From positions 6,262,001 through 6,326,000 of the forward strand of contig NC_135244.1 of NCBI RefSeq assembly GCF_947623445.1: DNA of 64,000 bases, in the 5' to 3' direction. Every line of letters starts with the position of its first letter. Within the stretch, counting starts at the first letter, position 1. This document shows, piece by piece, positions 34,699-48,509 of this stretch. The translations under genes were made by a program, and so were the position numbers. Source of the DNA: Clavelina lepadiformis. Its lineage: Eukaryota > Chordata > Ascidiacea > Aplousobranchia > Clavelinidae. A model generated the notes under the pieces. It ran no database searches. It saw only the letters and a list, made by a program, of their open reading frames with translations, and was not told the origin of the DNA.

Positions 34699-35754
34699 AG
34701 TTTCAGCAGGGTTTCAACTACTAACTATATAACTTTTAGACATGAACCTTGCATTTAGCTTAAACCTATTTGCATAAAGATAAATCATTATAACTGAACG
34801 TAAACCAGACGTTTCAAAATATGAGAGCATGAAATGTTGATGGTTGCAAATTTAACAAGATTGCACGTCGAAAGGCCACCAGGTAAGTGATGTAAGACAA
34901 AATATCTTTGAGCTGTTTAACAACATCAATCAACGATCATTTTCAAGCGGAGGTGACCTGAATATAAAGGTGGTCACACAATCCACAGCAAAACATAGAG
35001 TTTAAGTGCAGTATCAATCACAATTTGAAGACTTTCTCGTGTGCCTTGGTAGGCATTTTCGATGTTACTTCTCCAAGCTTTTAACTCACTGCATTTTGAC
35101 ATAAGAGAAACAAAATACACTGCACCAAACAAAAAGTATACGTAAACGGCTACCACAGCTCGAACCTTCCATGAATATATGGTGTAATCGTCGTAAATGG
35201 CTTAATTATAAGGGTATATGTAGACGAATACTTATTAATGTAGCAGAGACTGCCATAACACCTATTACAACTTTGTGAATGCAAATGAAATTGGTGAAAC
35301 TTGACAAAGAAATAGAGTTTTAAATTAGTATTTTCACAGAGATCTTACTATGCCGAAGATCTTTTATGCCTTAAATACTGGAAACTTTGCTTTCAGAAAA
35401 GCAAAACAAAATCGAGTTGAAGAATGAAAATTAATTACGGTTATACAGAATTTAGCACAATATAACGGTTATTTAGCATGTAACATAGTTTGGAAACAAT
35501 GATAAATAAACCTGTGGACAAATTGTTTATAAAGCCATGAAAATTTGATCGATTGCAGCTTAATGTTGGTAATTGATGTCCAGATAGAAAATATACCAAA
35601 TACAACAATGACAAAAAATGGCACCAAGCACACACAAAACAATAACGTAAATGGGCAGAAGAATATTAAGAAAATACAATAACCATGGAAAGGGGAGCAA
35701 GTTACAAAAGACGAATGAATACAACTGCAAAACACTGACTCAATAATGGTTCAC
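34699..35754. other. BBS5 upstream and ZFYVE9 3' flank
   Basis: About 1 kb between the BBS5 start and the stop of the next minus-strand gene. No coding exon recognised. It should contain the BBS5 promoter and the 3' UTR of the ZFYVE9-like gene. Confidence 0.4.
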
Positions 35755-38700
35755 TTATTTGGGGACAATTTTCCAAGAAGATTTCATATCCAATATGGAA
35801 AATATTAGTTCAAACGAGACCGGCTCATCATCTACCTGAAGATTTGCAGAAGCCTCATGCACTAGTGGGATGAGGCAATCATCCAGGGCATTAAGACAGG
35901 GATCTGGCAGAGGAAGTTCATGACTACCGACTGCATAGCCGACCTGTGCAAAAAAACCAACGCTTTGGAGTAAATACTAAATTTGGAACAAAAAACATGC
36001 AGTGCTGTTTTACTGTTTCAAGTTAAGCTACAAAAGGAAATAATGTTTATTGTTTATTGGCAGGTAAAAAATCCAAGTTAAAAAAGAAAATTTCATAATA
36101 TGCTTAGATTATTTATACAATTTAAAAAAATAATTGATATAAATTTTAAATAATGAAAATAAATCATTAGTCAATAAACAACAATAATAAATGAATTGCA
36201 AAAAAAATGCAACAGTCTCTTGCACAACTCACATCATCAGGATGAATGTTGATCCGGACGCCAATCTTGGTCATAGAAGAATTACGAAGAAGAACAACAT
36301 GAGGAATGAGAGCCTGGAAACATCCGTTGGCAACCTTCTCAGCTAACCTGCTCATGTCCAGGATGTCATTTGTGCATCGGAAAAAGAAAACCTGCAACAG
36401 GATGAATGAGAGCGAACACGAACATACAATAACATCCTTCCACATACAGCAATCTATCCTGCTATGTACAATAAACTGAAGGAGGGATGAAAACAATTCT
36501 AGCAGAAAAACACTTGGTGAAAAATGAACCTGCAAATACCACATACACGATTAAGGACGAATACAAGCTTAAATATCAATAAGCGTAAAAAAACTTACCT
36601 GATTCCAACGTAGCACTTGGCGCTTTCCCTTCTTTTCACTTTTACCCTGTACATTGAAGCCGACAATACCCTCAAATGAAAGGGAATCAATAGGACTGGA
36701 TAGGCTGGAACAATTAAATGTACTACTTTATCTTTTTCTTTGCTATTTACTTCTGTTCTTATTGTATAATTATTTAAATTATCTAATACCTATTAAACAT
36801 TTGCACAAATGAGAGTATTTCCAAGGTATATTTCTGAAGCATTCTGAGAGATGAAAAGCAAAGAAATGAACGAGAAAATGTTTTACCCGATGTTGAACTT
36901 AGTGTCGTCACCAACCCATCTTACTTCAACGGAACGACACAGAGACGGTGACACCTCCTCATCTTCATTGCCTGCTTCGTTTGGATTTTCTTCCATCTAA
37001 ACAGCAACAAATCAAACAGTGAAATATTGAAGCAAATAACTTACAACTCCTATTTTACATTTAACAAACTTTTTGCAATGACTAAATAACTGTCCTCAAA
37101 CTATCTCATCATTGCATAGCAACAACCTACCTCCTCAGGAACATTTGAATCCTGAGGTTTAATTGGTTGTTTCGCAGGAGATGAGGTAGAAGATGAGTTA
37201 CAGTTGATGATGAAATCGTCCATTGCCTTAAGAGAGTCTTTAAATACCGCCATCTTCTCCGGAAGAAGCTGTATCATGATGCCATCTGTGGTGATAAGTT
37301 TCAGTAGAAATTTTCAAAATAGAGAAATAATATTTCAATAACAAAGAATTAGTAAACGTTTGCATTATTCTTGTTAGTAGTTCGTGTTAAAAAAGATTTT
37401 TCTATTTATAATCTGCATTATTGGACAAATTGCTGATTTGAACTTGGACTTACAAATACGATGAAAAAATAGTTTGTCAGCTAACAATCGAACAAACTTC
37501 ACAGATTTGTGGAATATTAACTCACCTTCCACAACAGTACATTTTGCTTGCTGTGCAGTACCAGATTTGAGAGACCCATTGAAAACTACAAATGTTGCAC
37601 CAACACCAGATGTAAGTTCCTCATCCTAAAATTGTTTAAATTTTAAGTGTTAATTTTTACCCAGAATATCAAAAATGGTCACCCAAACCTCAAAAAACAT
37701 AGCATTTAATTTACTTAATAGGCATGGTGCCAATACAACAATAAAAAGTATAGGTTGACACTGTACACCAGCTTTTGTATCATATGTTCAGTAACACTGT
37801 ATCTTCTAAATGGAAAAGAATTTTACAACAAATAAAAGTATTCAGTTAGTCAAAAGTATTAAAGTTTACCATGTTTAAATGAACTTCTACATATATTTAT
37901 AGCTGTTTACATTAGGGCTTGAGTAGGTAATAATCTCGGAGTTGTAATTGTGCGTGGCTTGATCTTCCACACAGACAAGATGAGACCGACAGTTGTCGTC
38001 TGCTATAAAGGTTTCCGCTCCCAGTGCAAGGACGTGCTCATTTGAACTGTTCATTATCTTCACTATGTCGGTAAATCTGTTGCAAATGTTGGTTGGCAGA
38101 TTCACTAACATAATAGCTTTTTGGTATGAAAGTTTTCACTTGTCACAATTTTTGCAGACTTGGAAGTGTTTATAAATTACACATGACTCTTAGACTAGCA
38201 AAGTAAAAAACTATTCTGTTGAGCGTTTCATATTTAATGCAGACAAAATAACCATTTACCGATTTGCAGGAATATTGATAACAACACCACTATTTTTGAC
38301 CAGCACCGACAGACCAGGGACAGAGACCACTTTGTATTTGTAATTGCGGAAATCACATAAGATCCCCAGAATTGTATTTCCCACTTCAAAGTAAACTGGT
38401 TGTCTTTTACATGGATTCAGCAAAGGGTAAGGGTATTCTAAACAACAATTAACTTAGGTAATTAAAACTTGTAGTTTTGGATTAATCTGCATTATGTTTG
38501 TGTTATAACATATGAAATAATATTGTACTGGTTGTATTACTGACTGTAAATAACTGATATTTTCGCTAAATTATATTGATAAGAGCTAGTTTACAAAGAT
38601 TTTTCTCTTTTAAATGCTACTTACGCTTGTACTTTGCACCAAGGCCCAAAAGTAATCGTGATGGGACAAGTTTTGCCCAGGGTACTTCACATTTGAGGAC

Positions 38701-41700
38701 CAAGACAGCAAACAAAGCAGCAGAAAAATTGACAGTATTTGAGACCAATGGCATTCGAGTATCTAAACATCGAAAAGATCATAAACGTGTTTTAATGTTA
38801 TTTTGATGTAATAAAACAGTAACTTGTATTTAAATACCATTGTAACTGTTTTAAGAAGACACTCTAGCACAGTGTTTCTCACTTTTTTTTCGATCGCGTA
38901 CCACCCATTGTTTTTTTTAATACACTGTGTGCCACCTGGCTCCTGAATGACTTATTTTACTCAAATGTACCGGTGTGTATTAGTTATTTTATTACTATAC
39001 CATAACATGTGTATTAGTTATTACCGTTATTACTATACCATAACACCAATGAATAGCAAGAAAACACAATTTAATTTGATACAAGCAAATGTTTCTTCTG
39101 CACAAGCTTGTCTATCCGGGGTAACACATTACTCACAACACATCGAAAATAATGTTCAGCGGTGCGCGGTAGCACTTAAAAATCTCTCGCGTACCGCTAG
39201 TGGTACATGCTTACAGCTAGTGGTACGCGTACCACAGTTTGAGAACCACTGCTCTAGCAAATACAGCTTACCAAGTGTATCACTCAAAAGATTTTCAACT
39301 TTTTGGCAGGTTCTTCGAACAAACAAAAGTCCCGCATATTCACTGGAACCAAACAAGTTATCTGTTGACTCCCAGCTAAAAAGACATGTTTTTCAAGTGA
39401 ATAATTATTAACACACCAAAAATTTGCATTAGAAACCTAAATATGATAAGCTAGTCCCAAACTTGACTGAATATGAACATGAAATCAAACCCAGTTGTGT
39501 ATATATTCTAATTATATTATATATTGATTAAACAAAAAACACCCGTAATCAATTTCTAAAAGAAGGCACAAGACGTAAATAAATGACGTACATATCTGAA
39601 CAAGGGATGAAATCCATGGCATGAATCGCTTTTCCCTTTCTAGCGATATTAAACAAGTGTGAGTAGATATTAAAAGCCTGATATGGGATGGAGTCATTTG
39701 ATGGCTCAGTTTGCATGAGGATCGCCACTTCAGCCTGGCCAACAGAATCAAGTCCAAGAGACAAAAAATAATAGAACGATGAAAGCCCATCTGTGTTACA
39801 AAAACTGGAATAAGCATCATAGTTCAGGTGTGGTTACTCTAGTTAATATGTTGACCACCGTGGTATGGCTAAAGAGAAGTTTGGTTCAGGACAATGTCTA
39901 CATTAAAAACAACACACTGAAAAAATACTTTGCAATCATGTCTAGGACATGACCACAACTTAGTTAGACATGTTTTCGAGGCCAGCGAGATTTTTCATGT
40001 AATTCTCAATCCCAGACAGCAGAGATTAAAAAATAGTGAAACTACAAAAACATGTCATGGGAGCAATATTACAAGAACAAGTGCTATTGTGCCTGGCATT
40101 GGAACCGAACCAACAACTTGCTCATAAAACTCAGAACAAACAAAATTACAAACAACCTAAACCAAGGTAACTTCAATTCTGTTTTTGAAAACAATTGTCT
40201 ATTGTAACTTCGCATTTTATGTCCCATGACTGTAATGTTATGGTATTGCTTACCACGAAACAGCTTCACTAAAACCAAGAGATTGGGGCTGAGGGCAAAA
40301 GTAACTGGAAGAACTCCACCACTCCTAAGCAAGGTAAGGACAAAATCTGGGTCAGGTTCTTCATCAACAATATACGAACCATCGTCGGAATATTCTTAAA
40401 CATATAACTGAAATTGTACAACTTTCAGCCAAGGTTCCCATACTTACAGCAAATTGAATGTACAATAAATGCTATATTTTAACAATTCTTCACAATTTGG
40501 GCTGATGTTCTGTCAAAGAAATGCTAATTATATGGCATTATACATGAACATGGTTTATGTATTCTTAACACAATTACATTTCAATAATCATACCCATAAT
40601 AACAGGGGGCAGAAAAGAGTGATGGGGTACCCGAGTTCCATTTGATGATCTTTGTTTTGATCTAAACAATTTTAACCAGAGTCAGTGTTAAACTAACACC
40701 ACAAGACAGTTACATAACACGCACCTCGGTAAACGAGTAGGTAATGGTGGTGTAGCAGGAAGAACAGCAGGGTGATCTGGCCTAGTGCCATCAGAGAAAC
40801 GGACACTCTTTGGCTCATCATTTCCATCTTTAAATAACCAGCACTCAGGGTCATATGATCTTTGGACGAGTGTTAATGTTCTGTTTTAAGTTAACGCTAC
40901 AGTTTTTGACTAACCAGAGCCATTGTCTTGGTGTCTAAGAGCTGGACGCGGACTGCTATTTGAAGAGGTACCAGGAACAGCTATTGGGCTAGATGGCTGC
41001 ATTAGAACTCCATCATTTTGAACCATTAGTGTTGAAGCCAAAACATCAGCTGAAAAAATTTCTGTTCAGGCTGTTTTGTTAATGTAAAAGAAAAAGCTTA
41101 TCAGACAGCTCAAAGCACGTCATATATAAATTTGTGCTAAACTTCATTTAATGAGTGCATTGAGAATACCAGATAAAATAAGAAAAATGATGTCAAATTG
41201 AAACTCCAGTTACTGCCGATACTAATAATGTATATGTAAATCATTGCAATATGCAATGATGGCACATGATACCTTGCAAGACTGCCTGATAACAACGAAC
41301 ACAAACTCGGGCTTCGGCATTGTTTAGATATTCCAACTTGCTTTTCTCACTGCAACATTGGCTGCAAAATATCCGACCACATGCACGACAGTGATGTCTG
41401 CATAAATTAATTATTCTTGTATAAATTTCGATCAAAGAGTAAAAATATGTCATTAATAAGAAAATAAAATTACGCATTAATCTGACTTCCAGAATTCAAA
41501 AAAATGTCGTAAACTTTTGCTGCAAACAAACCTTCTCTTGGTAAATGTAAACTTAGTCCGGCATTTGGTGCAAACAGGGCTTTCTTGGTCTGGCACCCAG
41601 TGCGGTTTAACACGCCCTGGCCTCTGTGTCTGACTTTGATAAATGGTGGGTGCAATAGCAGCTGCCCTCAGAACACTTTCACTGTCAGGTGTTTGGCCAT

Positions 41701-43990
41701 GGCGAGCCACATCTTCTGCTGACTCTTCAGTGGCCTGTAGATTTAGAAAGAACTTTCCTTTGTGACTGTTTTTGTCATTGTCCAAGTTCATGAATCATTG
41801 CATAAAACCCAAAATATAATATATATACATTTTACAACAGTAACATAAAATATATATTCAAATTCAGGTCATTCAATCTGAAAAAAGAAGACCTTCACAC
41901 TAATCATTTATCGTAAAATAAACCATACAGCTAAAAACTCCAAGCCACAAAATAATTGGCACCTCAATTCCATGTTCAACCTGAGTCGAATTGGTGTGAT
42001 TCTCTGATGGGGTAATTGCAACGGCTGAATAGTAAAGTATTAACTTAGCAATCTAACATAAAGCCATTGTTGACTGTTTCAAAAATAAATTTGAAGTAAT
42101 CCAATAACATACCTATATAACAACATACATATATAATTTTGTGTACAATGAAAGTGCAAAATAGGTTACGATCGTGTTTATTGCCACATACCTGCGCTGG
42201 GTGCGACACTAAACTGATCATTGTGATGGGACGTGAAAGCTGGATCATGCTGAATAATGGTCCCTGCTGCATAGTCCCCAGCTATCACAGATGAATATGA
42301 TGGAGGAGAAACACTATGCAACCTCCTAATTTTTCTCTCTTCATTTACACCTATCCCCACTGGTTCTGACTGACTGGATTCGTCACTAATATTTTCTGAT
42401 TGCGAGTGATTGGGTGAGTGAAATGAGGTTCCATTGACATGAGTTTGAGAAGATAAATTTTGTGTGGGTGCATCATCCTGTGAAGATCTTGAATTCCGCA
42501 TATTCTGTGATGTTGACATTTCTGTGTCCATTTGTTGTATGGCTAGACTCGTTGTATGTTTTCTTTTTGATGGGGATTCTTTCTTCAACTTCAAGTTTGG
42601 ATTTTTTCTTGGTGCTGTATCTGACCTATTTTCAATATCTTTTCCCAAAAAATCAGTTGGCTGTTCCTCTGCTGTTGTAGGTATGGAGCTTGTTTGACCA
42701 AAAGCCTTATTTGAGCTTTTTGATTGCGAAATAATCTTTTTCATTTTTGGGTGTGTAACTGTGGTAGCCTTTTCTGTATTGTTTTCTGGTGCGATTGTAT
42801 GGCATTGCTCTGGAAGGTCATTTGCAACAGCAGGATTAAAAGAACTGCTTTCATTAAGCTCTGCAGGCGTTGATAGTCTGACTTTTACCAATTTACTATT
42901 TTCCAGACATTTCTCTTCAGTACTTTTTCCAGTCAATGATTCAGATTCTGTGTCCTGCCTGTAACTGTCTTGCTGCAGTAACTGTTCTTCTATGTTTTCC
43001 AGTTCTTTTATTTCTTCTTCCATGAATTGTTGAAACTCAGAATCATCAATTTGTATATGATCTTGAAAACCTACAGGCTGATTGGAAGCAATTTCCTTCG
43101 CTGGATTTAACAGAATTTTGTTGGTGGATGAACTCTCTGAAAATTGCGAAACCTTGATTGCAGAATCTAGGGGCTTTTGCAACTGTGTATTGCACACAAT
43201 CGTCTCTGTAGTTTCTATGTCTAATGACAAAGCTTGCTTTTGTATAGCTCCATCACTCATAGAAGCTGTGATATGATTACTCGGAACAGAATCTCCCATC
43301 ATTGTTAAATCTGTGGTTGGACGGTCAAGCAAAACTTGCGAATGAGTTTTTGCATTGGAAACACTTGCTTGAAATTGCGTGTCCTTTTGCCCAGAGACAA
43401 GTGGTACAAGAAAGTCTAGGCCATGTATTGTTTTCTCTGAAGTCTGTAATGGTGACGAAGACCGGGGTGCTAATGTTTCGGAAGATGAAAAATCAATGAG
43501 TAAGTTATTTTCTTCCATCGGCAATACACGATTATTTGTAGATTCTACTTTTGTTTGATTTTCTTCATCAGTAGCATTGTTTATCTGAACTGTATCTTGA
43601 CTGTGCTTTGCCTGTGGTAATACTTTTTGTGTTATTTTTGCACTAGGTGCAATTTCTGTGGTAGTCTTTTCAACATGAGCATCAGATTTTTTGAAAATGG
43701 GTATTTCAACAGCAGATTCTGTTTCACATTTTGAACGCACTGGGTCAGAGTTACCTTTTCCTGTAAAAGAGAACAAAGTATAAAATTACATCAGCCACAA
43801 TTCTTAAATGCAAGTATGTACCCTTTTGCAATCATGAAAAAAAGAGACAAGACTAGGCCAAGAAAAAAAATGGTATGTACAGTAATAAACAAAGTTGGGC
43901 TCCATTTAACTTACTTGGTTCTTCACTTTCTTCAAACTCATCTAATATCTTGTCTAAATCAGATGCAGCTGCAAAAAATGGGTCTTCCAT
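35755..43990 (-). CDS. ZFYVE9: SARA/endofin-type FYVE-domain protein (ZFYVE9/ZFYVE16)
   Basis: Long multi-exon gene. Exon 1 (43915-43990) encodes [21 protein letters not shown], the family N-terminus. Exon 2 (42192-43760) is 522 codons of acidic, Ser/Thr-rich sequence. The FYVE finger is split over 41532-41734 and 41273-41397 and has all signature motifs: [14 protein letters not shown], paired CxxC, RVC. Further exons run through about 40905-41050, 40230-40395, 39560-39830, 39250-39375, 38622-38770, 38262-38440, 37870-38075, 37525-37625, 37133-37285, 36889-36997, 36599-36704, 36233-36391 to 35755-35943. They encode the conserved C-terminal half ([44 protein letters not shown]). These proteins sit on early endosomes through PI3P and present receptor-regulated Smads to TGF-beta receptors. 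Whether it is pro-orthologous to both vertebrate paralogues is inference. An intronic hAT-like element lies at 38870-39251. Internal exon ends are approximate. Confidence 0.93.
38870..39251. mobile_element. hAT-like MITE in a ZFYVE9 intron
   Basis: A 382-base element starting CAGTGTTTCTCAC and ending TTTGAGAACCACTG, flanked by an exact 8-bp duplication CTCTAGCA (38862-38869 and 39252-39259). Multiple internal CGTACCRC motifs occur near both ends. No transposase is encoded. It ends next to a coding exon, and open frames crossing this junction (for example 38947-39411 on the plus strand) are artefacts. Confidence 0.93.
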
Positions 43991-44879
43991 TGTCTCAACA
44001 GGCAGATTTGCCAATGTTTTCTGTTACTTAAAGGTTTTTAGAATACAGTATCATAAAATAAGTCCATCAAGTTAACATCTAAAGATTTATCAATATGTAC
44101 AACATTAGGATATAAGCCTAATAACCACTTGGTTTGTGATCATTTAACACACCTTCATTTTCAATCAATTTCAACGTTAAACTAGATCAAAACAAAAAAC
44201 TTTTATTGATTTGTTGAAAATATAGTTGCTAACTTTAAAATTACTTAAAAATTTTGCAATTATATTTTAATTTTTCTTCTGTTTATTTGTGTGTACTGAG
44301 CTTGTTTACTAGATTGTCAAAACACATTATATCAATCTCAAAAAACGCCCTGCATTTCATAAATAAAAGAAATGATAATATATGCAAACTACAAAGCCAA
44401 TATATAGAGGGTTTATGTGAAGACTCTGTCAGAAGTTAAATACTAATAGCTATACTAATTTACACAAAAGGAGTCAAGAAATTATGAAAAGAATACTGTC
44501 AATACATAATAATTTATCGAAAGTGAGGAATTACGGATTTAAACCTTTGTAGCTGCAATGGCATTCTGAATTCCCCAAAACTGGTTATAAATATACAGTA
44601 TACACAAACCATGTAAAGATGGATACTGGTTATCTAGTAATTATCCATTACTAGTATTCGCTTCACTTTCTTATCACTAAATGAGTGAATCAATAAATCA
44701 GATCTGGAATAATAATAGCGAATACAGTTGAAAAAAAAATTTCCTAAAATCATTTAATGTCTAAACTTCTTAAATTTTTTCAGCAAGGTTGCAAGACTCG
44801 TGCAAAAGGCTGGCATCCATGTGAGCATACAATACACAGAACTGCATTATTAAAAACTTGCAGGTTTGATACCTGGCAA

Positions 44880-44945
44880 TCATTCATTCATTTTGTTTTT
44901 CGCCTTAATTGTGGGTGACGAAAAAAATGTGCTGACACAGGTGGT
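44880..44945. repeat. Dispersed repeat fragment
   Basis: TTTTTCGCCTTAATTGTGGGTGACGAAAAA shares the pattern of 24121-24186 and 29481-29545 (TTTCGCCATTAACTGTG..GCGAAA). The match is weaker than between the other two. Confidence 0.35.
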
Positions 44946-45759
44946 TTCTAATGTATTAGTAATGATTATAATTGCAACGAATGAGACAGGCAAATTTGGC
45001 GAAGCATCGAGGGTAAAAATGAGCATTACATTAATATCATGTAAAAGAATAAAATTTTAGCTAGAACAAGGTGTTGTGAGCGCTGATTCATCATGTGTAG
45101 AATGCAATCTTAATTGTGCTTTGTCAACACCAAGTGGCTAACTATGTTTTACCCACATTTCAGTGCACTGTGCTGATTACAATGTGAGTATTAGCCAATC
45201 ATTAGCTTAACTTAAATCATGCAACTAGAATGGAATATTTTAGAGTCAATTTAGAGAAAACGGCTAATGTATAGTAATGTATGTATAGTATTATGACAAA
45301 TTTTTTTTTGTTCGTTTGTGTATTACTTGTGTGAAGTATTACACAACAAACCATATCTGTCATGAAGGCCGGCTTTACTGTTATTTAGTGTGTGTCATTC
45401 AGTCGTGTCATGCGCCATTTACAAAATATAATATGTTGTTCAGATACTATTGTTGTGATATTTTATTACTATTAATCATGGGGGCAACAATAAGACTCAG
45501 AAGTTAGTACGGCATCATTCTTTAAGTTTTGTTTAATTATAAACTGTAACCTACTAATAATGTTTTAGTAATATCACTACGTTGCCACAAAGGTCAGTAA
45601 ACCCAATTACAAAATACATAATTTAAATATATTAAAGTATATAACCTGTGATATAGTTGCTAGCCAGGCCCTTGAAGGGTCTGGCTTGGCATGCCTACCA
45701 GAAGCAGACAGCAGGGCCCTGCAAGGCACTGTAATGGAGCGCTATTGTGACCTCTAACA

Positions 45760-45800
45760 CGGTGGTTCTCAACCGGGGGTATGCAAAGCATTTTTTAGGG
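45760..45800. mobile_element. Solo hAT-type terminus
   Basis: CGGTGGTTCTCAACCGGGGGTATGC matches the common CAGTGGTTCTCAACCGGGG-type hAT end. I did not find the opposite terminus or a flanking duplication within the next few hundred bases, so this is an old or truncated copy. Confidence 0.5.
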
Positions 45801-47984
45801 GTGAGCGGAAGCAGATTCCCTTGTAAGCTGCGCAACTGTGCGGTGCAATAATTATTTTTGCCATAAAATAGTTATGCTTTTCATGTAGTTACATTTCATT
45901 TCAAGGAAAGCAAGCAACATAATTTTCCTCTATGACATCATCATCTTCATGACCACTTTAAATACAGAGCTAAGGCACTAAATGACTAAAAGAACTAAGA
46001 GGAGCAAACTGAGCAATTTAAACATAGACATCTAGGTCCTTTAAGTTCCCTTAGTCCTCTAGCGTTATTTTAGAGAGGTCCCAATCTTCACTGATATGTA
46101 ACCACGACCTTGAAATTTGTGGCTTGTTTTTGGTGATGAAGTAATTCCATTACCATAACTGGAAAATATGACAGTTTTCAACGAAAAATTGTGTGTTCAA
46201 TGGCACAAATTTTAGTGTGATGGCGTGCACTGAAGCCTTAATTATTTGTTTATTTATTATGAACTGGCGTTGAAACAACTAGTTTTCTTTATTTAATATA
46301 ATAAATCGGTATTATGAGCAAAATATTAGACGTGCATGTACATGAATCTCGTGCATGTAGGTGCCACAATGATTCTTTACTTCTTTACCACTTCCACTAT
46401 GGTTCTTTACTGCCACTGCCACTTTTGAGCGAGTGCAACGCTTCTATGCGCCAGTAGCGCGTTTTCGTAGTAGAACCTTTTGCAGTTTACTCACCATGTA
46501 GATTGTAGAATATGAAAAACACAGGATCTATTCTTCAGAGTGGACGTAAAAAGCTTAATCTAGCTTACTAGTCCACTGATTTAACTGATTTATGACTTGA
46601 AGGCTCTAACCGTTTTCGTATCAGCAACTGGCGGGTAAGGTTATGCAACTGTGGCACGGGACTTTGTGAGACAACCCGTGCGTGCAACAACAACACTTTC
46701 TAAAACTTCCTAAAATTCCTTCCCAACACTCTTCTAAGTGCTTCCTAAAATCTGCTGGTTTGTTATAAGCAAACCTGAAGTCAGATGTCTTGTTAGTTTG
46801 GTGTTCATACAGATACAGCCATGGTCCATGGGCTGCTTAATTTGTACAGTAGGCTGAAGCAAAGAAAACCGAAGCAAAAGATAGCCCCAGGTCAATGAAA
46901 CGTAAGGTAATAGTGCTTATACGCAAGTCATGGCTGGCTAAGAAGTTACGTGTCAGAGATTCCAGCATTCACATGCCAGTAAGTGTTTCCAACAACTAAA
47001 GAGCCAGGTGAAACGGGTAAGACAATGGCGCAGAGATTACCTCTGCACTACAAGTCTACAACCACGTCTTTATTTTGGGTCGTTAAGCTAATGCAGTGTT
47101 GAAGTCGCCTAAAGCTAAAGTATTGCCATTGAGTTGAACATAATGTTTATTGTCGCCTTTGATTTTGGGTTGGAAAAAGTGTCGTGCTAATTGGTGTGGA
47201 CTGGTCAACAGAGCTGTATACAAGTACAAATTTTACTACTTGAGTACTAGTAATTAGCTTAAAAATCACTTCAGTACAAGTACCAGGCTAGATGGCAAGT
47301 ACTCAGTATAAGTACTAGAGTACTTTATTGTAAGATAAAAATTACAAAATACTTAATGTCAAGCCTCAGGTTTGCCTTTTTGTACACTAAAGTAATTTCT
47401 ATGATATTTTGAATTAACCAGTTTATCTATTTATATTTTATACAATACTCTACTTCAAATGGTTTTAGGCTATGGTTGTTCTGTAATTGTCTTGTTGTGA
47501 AGTGAGACAATTTTGTTAAACTGTGAAATATCAGAAGTTTCATGTGTTTGCTATTATTATGATTGTCAAAAGTAAAACAGTTCCATCTGTTTTTACTTGT
47601 TTTAATTCCGACATACTGTTAAGCGATTATATTTATTTTGCATTTTTAAGGAAAAAATTAAATGCAAATGTCATATCCAAAGAGCACTTGGATAGGGATA
47701 TCTGATTGTCTTTGAATACAGTTTGTTAGCCAATAGCGTTAGAAAAGATGAAATATCCTCAAAAAGAGTGGTTGGTGGTCCTACAAAGCGATAAAAATTA
47801 GCCCTGAGATAATGAGTGTTTACCTATTCATATTTCCCAGCTTATTACTTCACATTATTCGTTTTTTAATTTTTTTATAGAAAATGTGATATTCAGTTAG
47901 TCTTATAATCTTCTAGTTGAAGTTTGAGATAGGTGTGCATTTTTTACAGTTAACTGAGTGGATTACTTGCAAACTTGTCATGTT

Positions 47985-48509
47985 ATGAGTGTCTCTGTTT
48001 TAAAAGTACCTGCTTATAAAATTTTACTTGAGCAATTGTACAATGTGCATAAATGTGATAACAGTAAAAGCACACCATACCAGAAATGGGATATAACTTT
48101 ACATCCAATAAATAATGACAAAAATACTCTGAATAAACACACCCTCTCTGTTTCCAATGTCTGGATTCAAGGATATGTTACTGAAATATTAAATGACGAC
48201 TCTGTATTGGTGAATGATGAAACAGCTTTAGTTCTTGTGAATGGGATATCTAAGATACCAAAAGCAAAAAAATCATTGCAGGCTGGTGACTATGTTATGG
48301 TGATAGGATATATTTTGGCTGCTGGTTCAAAACAGTGTACTTTGCCAGTGAAACACGAAGATTTTGCTCAGAACAAGATATGTGCAAAACTAAAGGCCAT
48401 AAAAGTGACTGACATCTCAAAAAATACAAATTGCAAAACTGGAGATTGGTGGAGATATGAGGTAGCAGATGCGCAGTCACACATTCTTCAAACTACCGAT
48501 AATAGTTAA
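47985..48509 (+). CDS. RMI2: RMI2-like OB-fold protein (BTR complex)
   Basis: Intronless frame of 174 aa. I chose the ATG at 47985; the open frame extends upstream only through non-ATG codons. Residues about 55-160 follow the RMI2 pattern: VSNVWIQGYV, a NDDSVLVND strand pair, VNGISKIP, LQAGDYVMVIGYILAA, LKAIKVTDIS and WWRYEVADAQ. The human protein shows VWMQG, GKYVMVMG and a W-ELEVEDLH ending at equivalent places (remembered, not searched). RMI2 with RMI1 stabilises the BLM-TopoIIIa dissolvasome. A pyrimidine tract and TTTTACAG end 37 bases before the ATG, so the 5' end is probably spliced (cis or spliced leader). Length is slightly above the 147 aa of human RMI2, with an extra insertion before KVTDIS. 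Confidence 0.8.
   Translation: MSVSVLKVPAYKILLEQLYNVHKCDNSKSTPYQKWDITLHPINNDKNTLNKHTLSVSNVWIQGYVTEILNDDSVLVNDETALVLVNGISKIPKAKKSLQAGDYVMVIGYILAAGSKQCTLPVKHEDFAQNKICAKLKAIKVTDISKNTNCKTGDWWRYEVADAQSHILQTTDNS

Larger units (their letters stand above)
43991..47984. other. Intergenic stretch between ZFYVE9 and RMI2-like gene
   Basis: About 4 kb of AT-rich DNA between two divergent genes. It includes repeat fragments near 44780-44950 (with GGTTTGATACCTGGCA resembling a tRNA box B), a single hAT-type end near 45760, and a GTACT-rich degenerate repeat near 47210-47330. No coding exon is supported. Confidence 0.4.

Noticed and set aside
38947..39411. 154-codon plus-strand frame
   Set aside because: Lies mostly within the MITE at 38870-39251 and runs antisense through a ZFYVE9 exon.
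47210..47335. GTACT-rich stretch as a complete MITE
   Set aside because: Repeated AAGTACT/GAGTACT motifs are present but no termini or target-site duplication could be placed.
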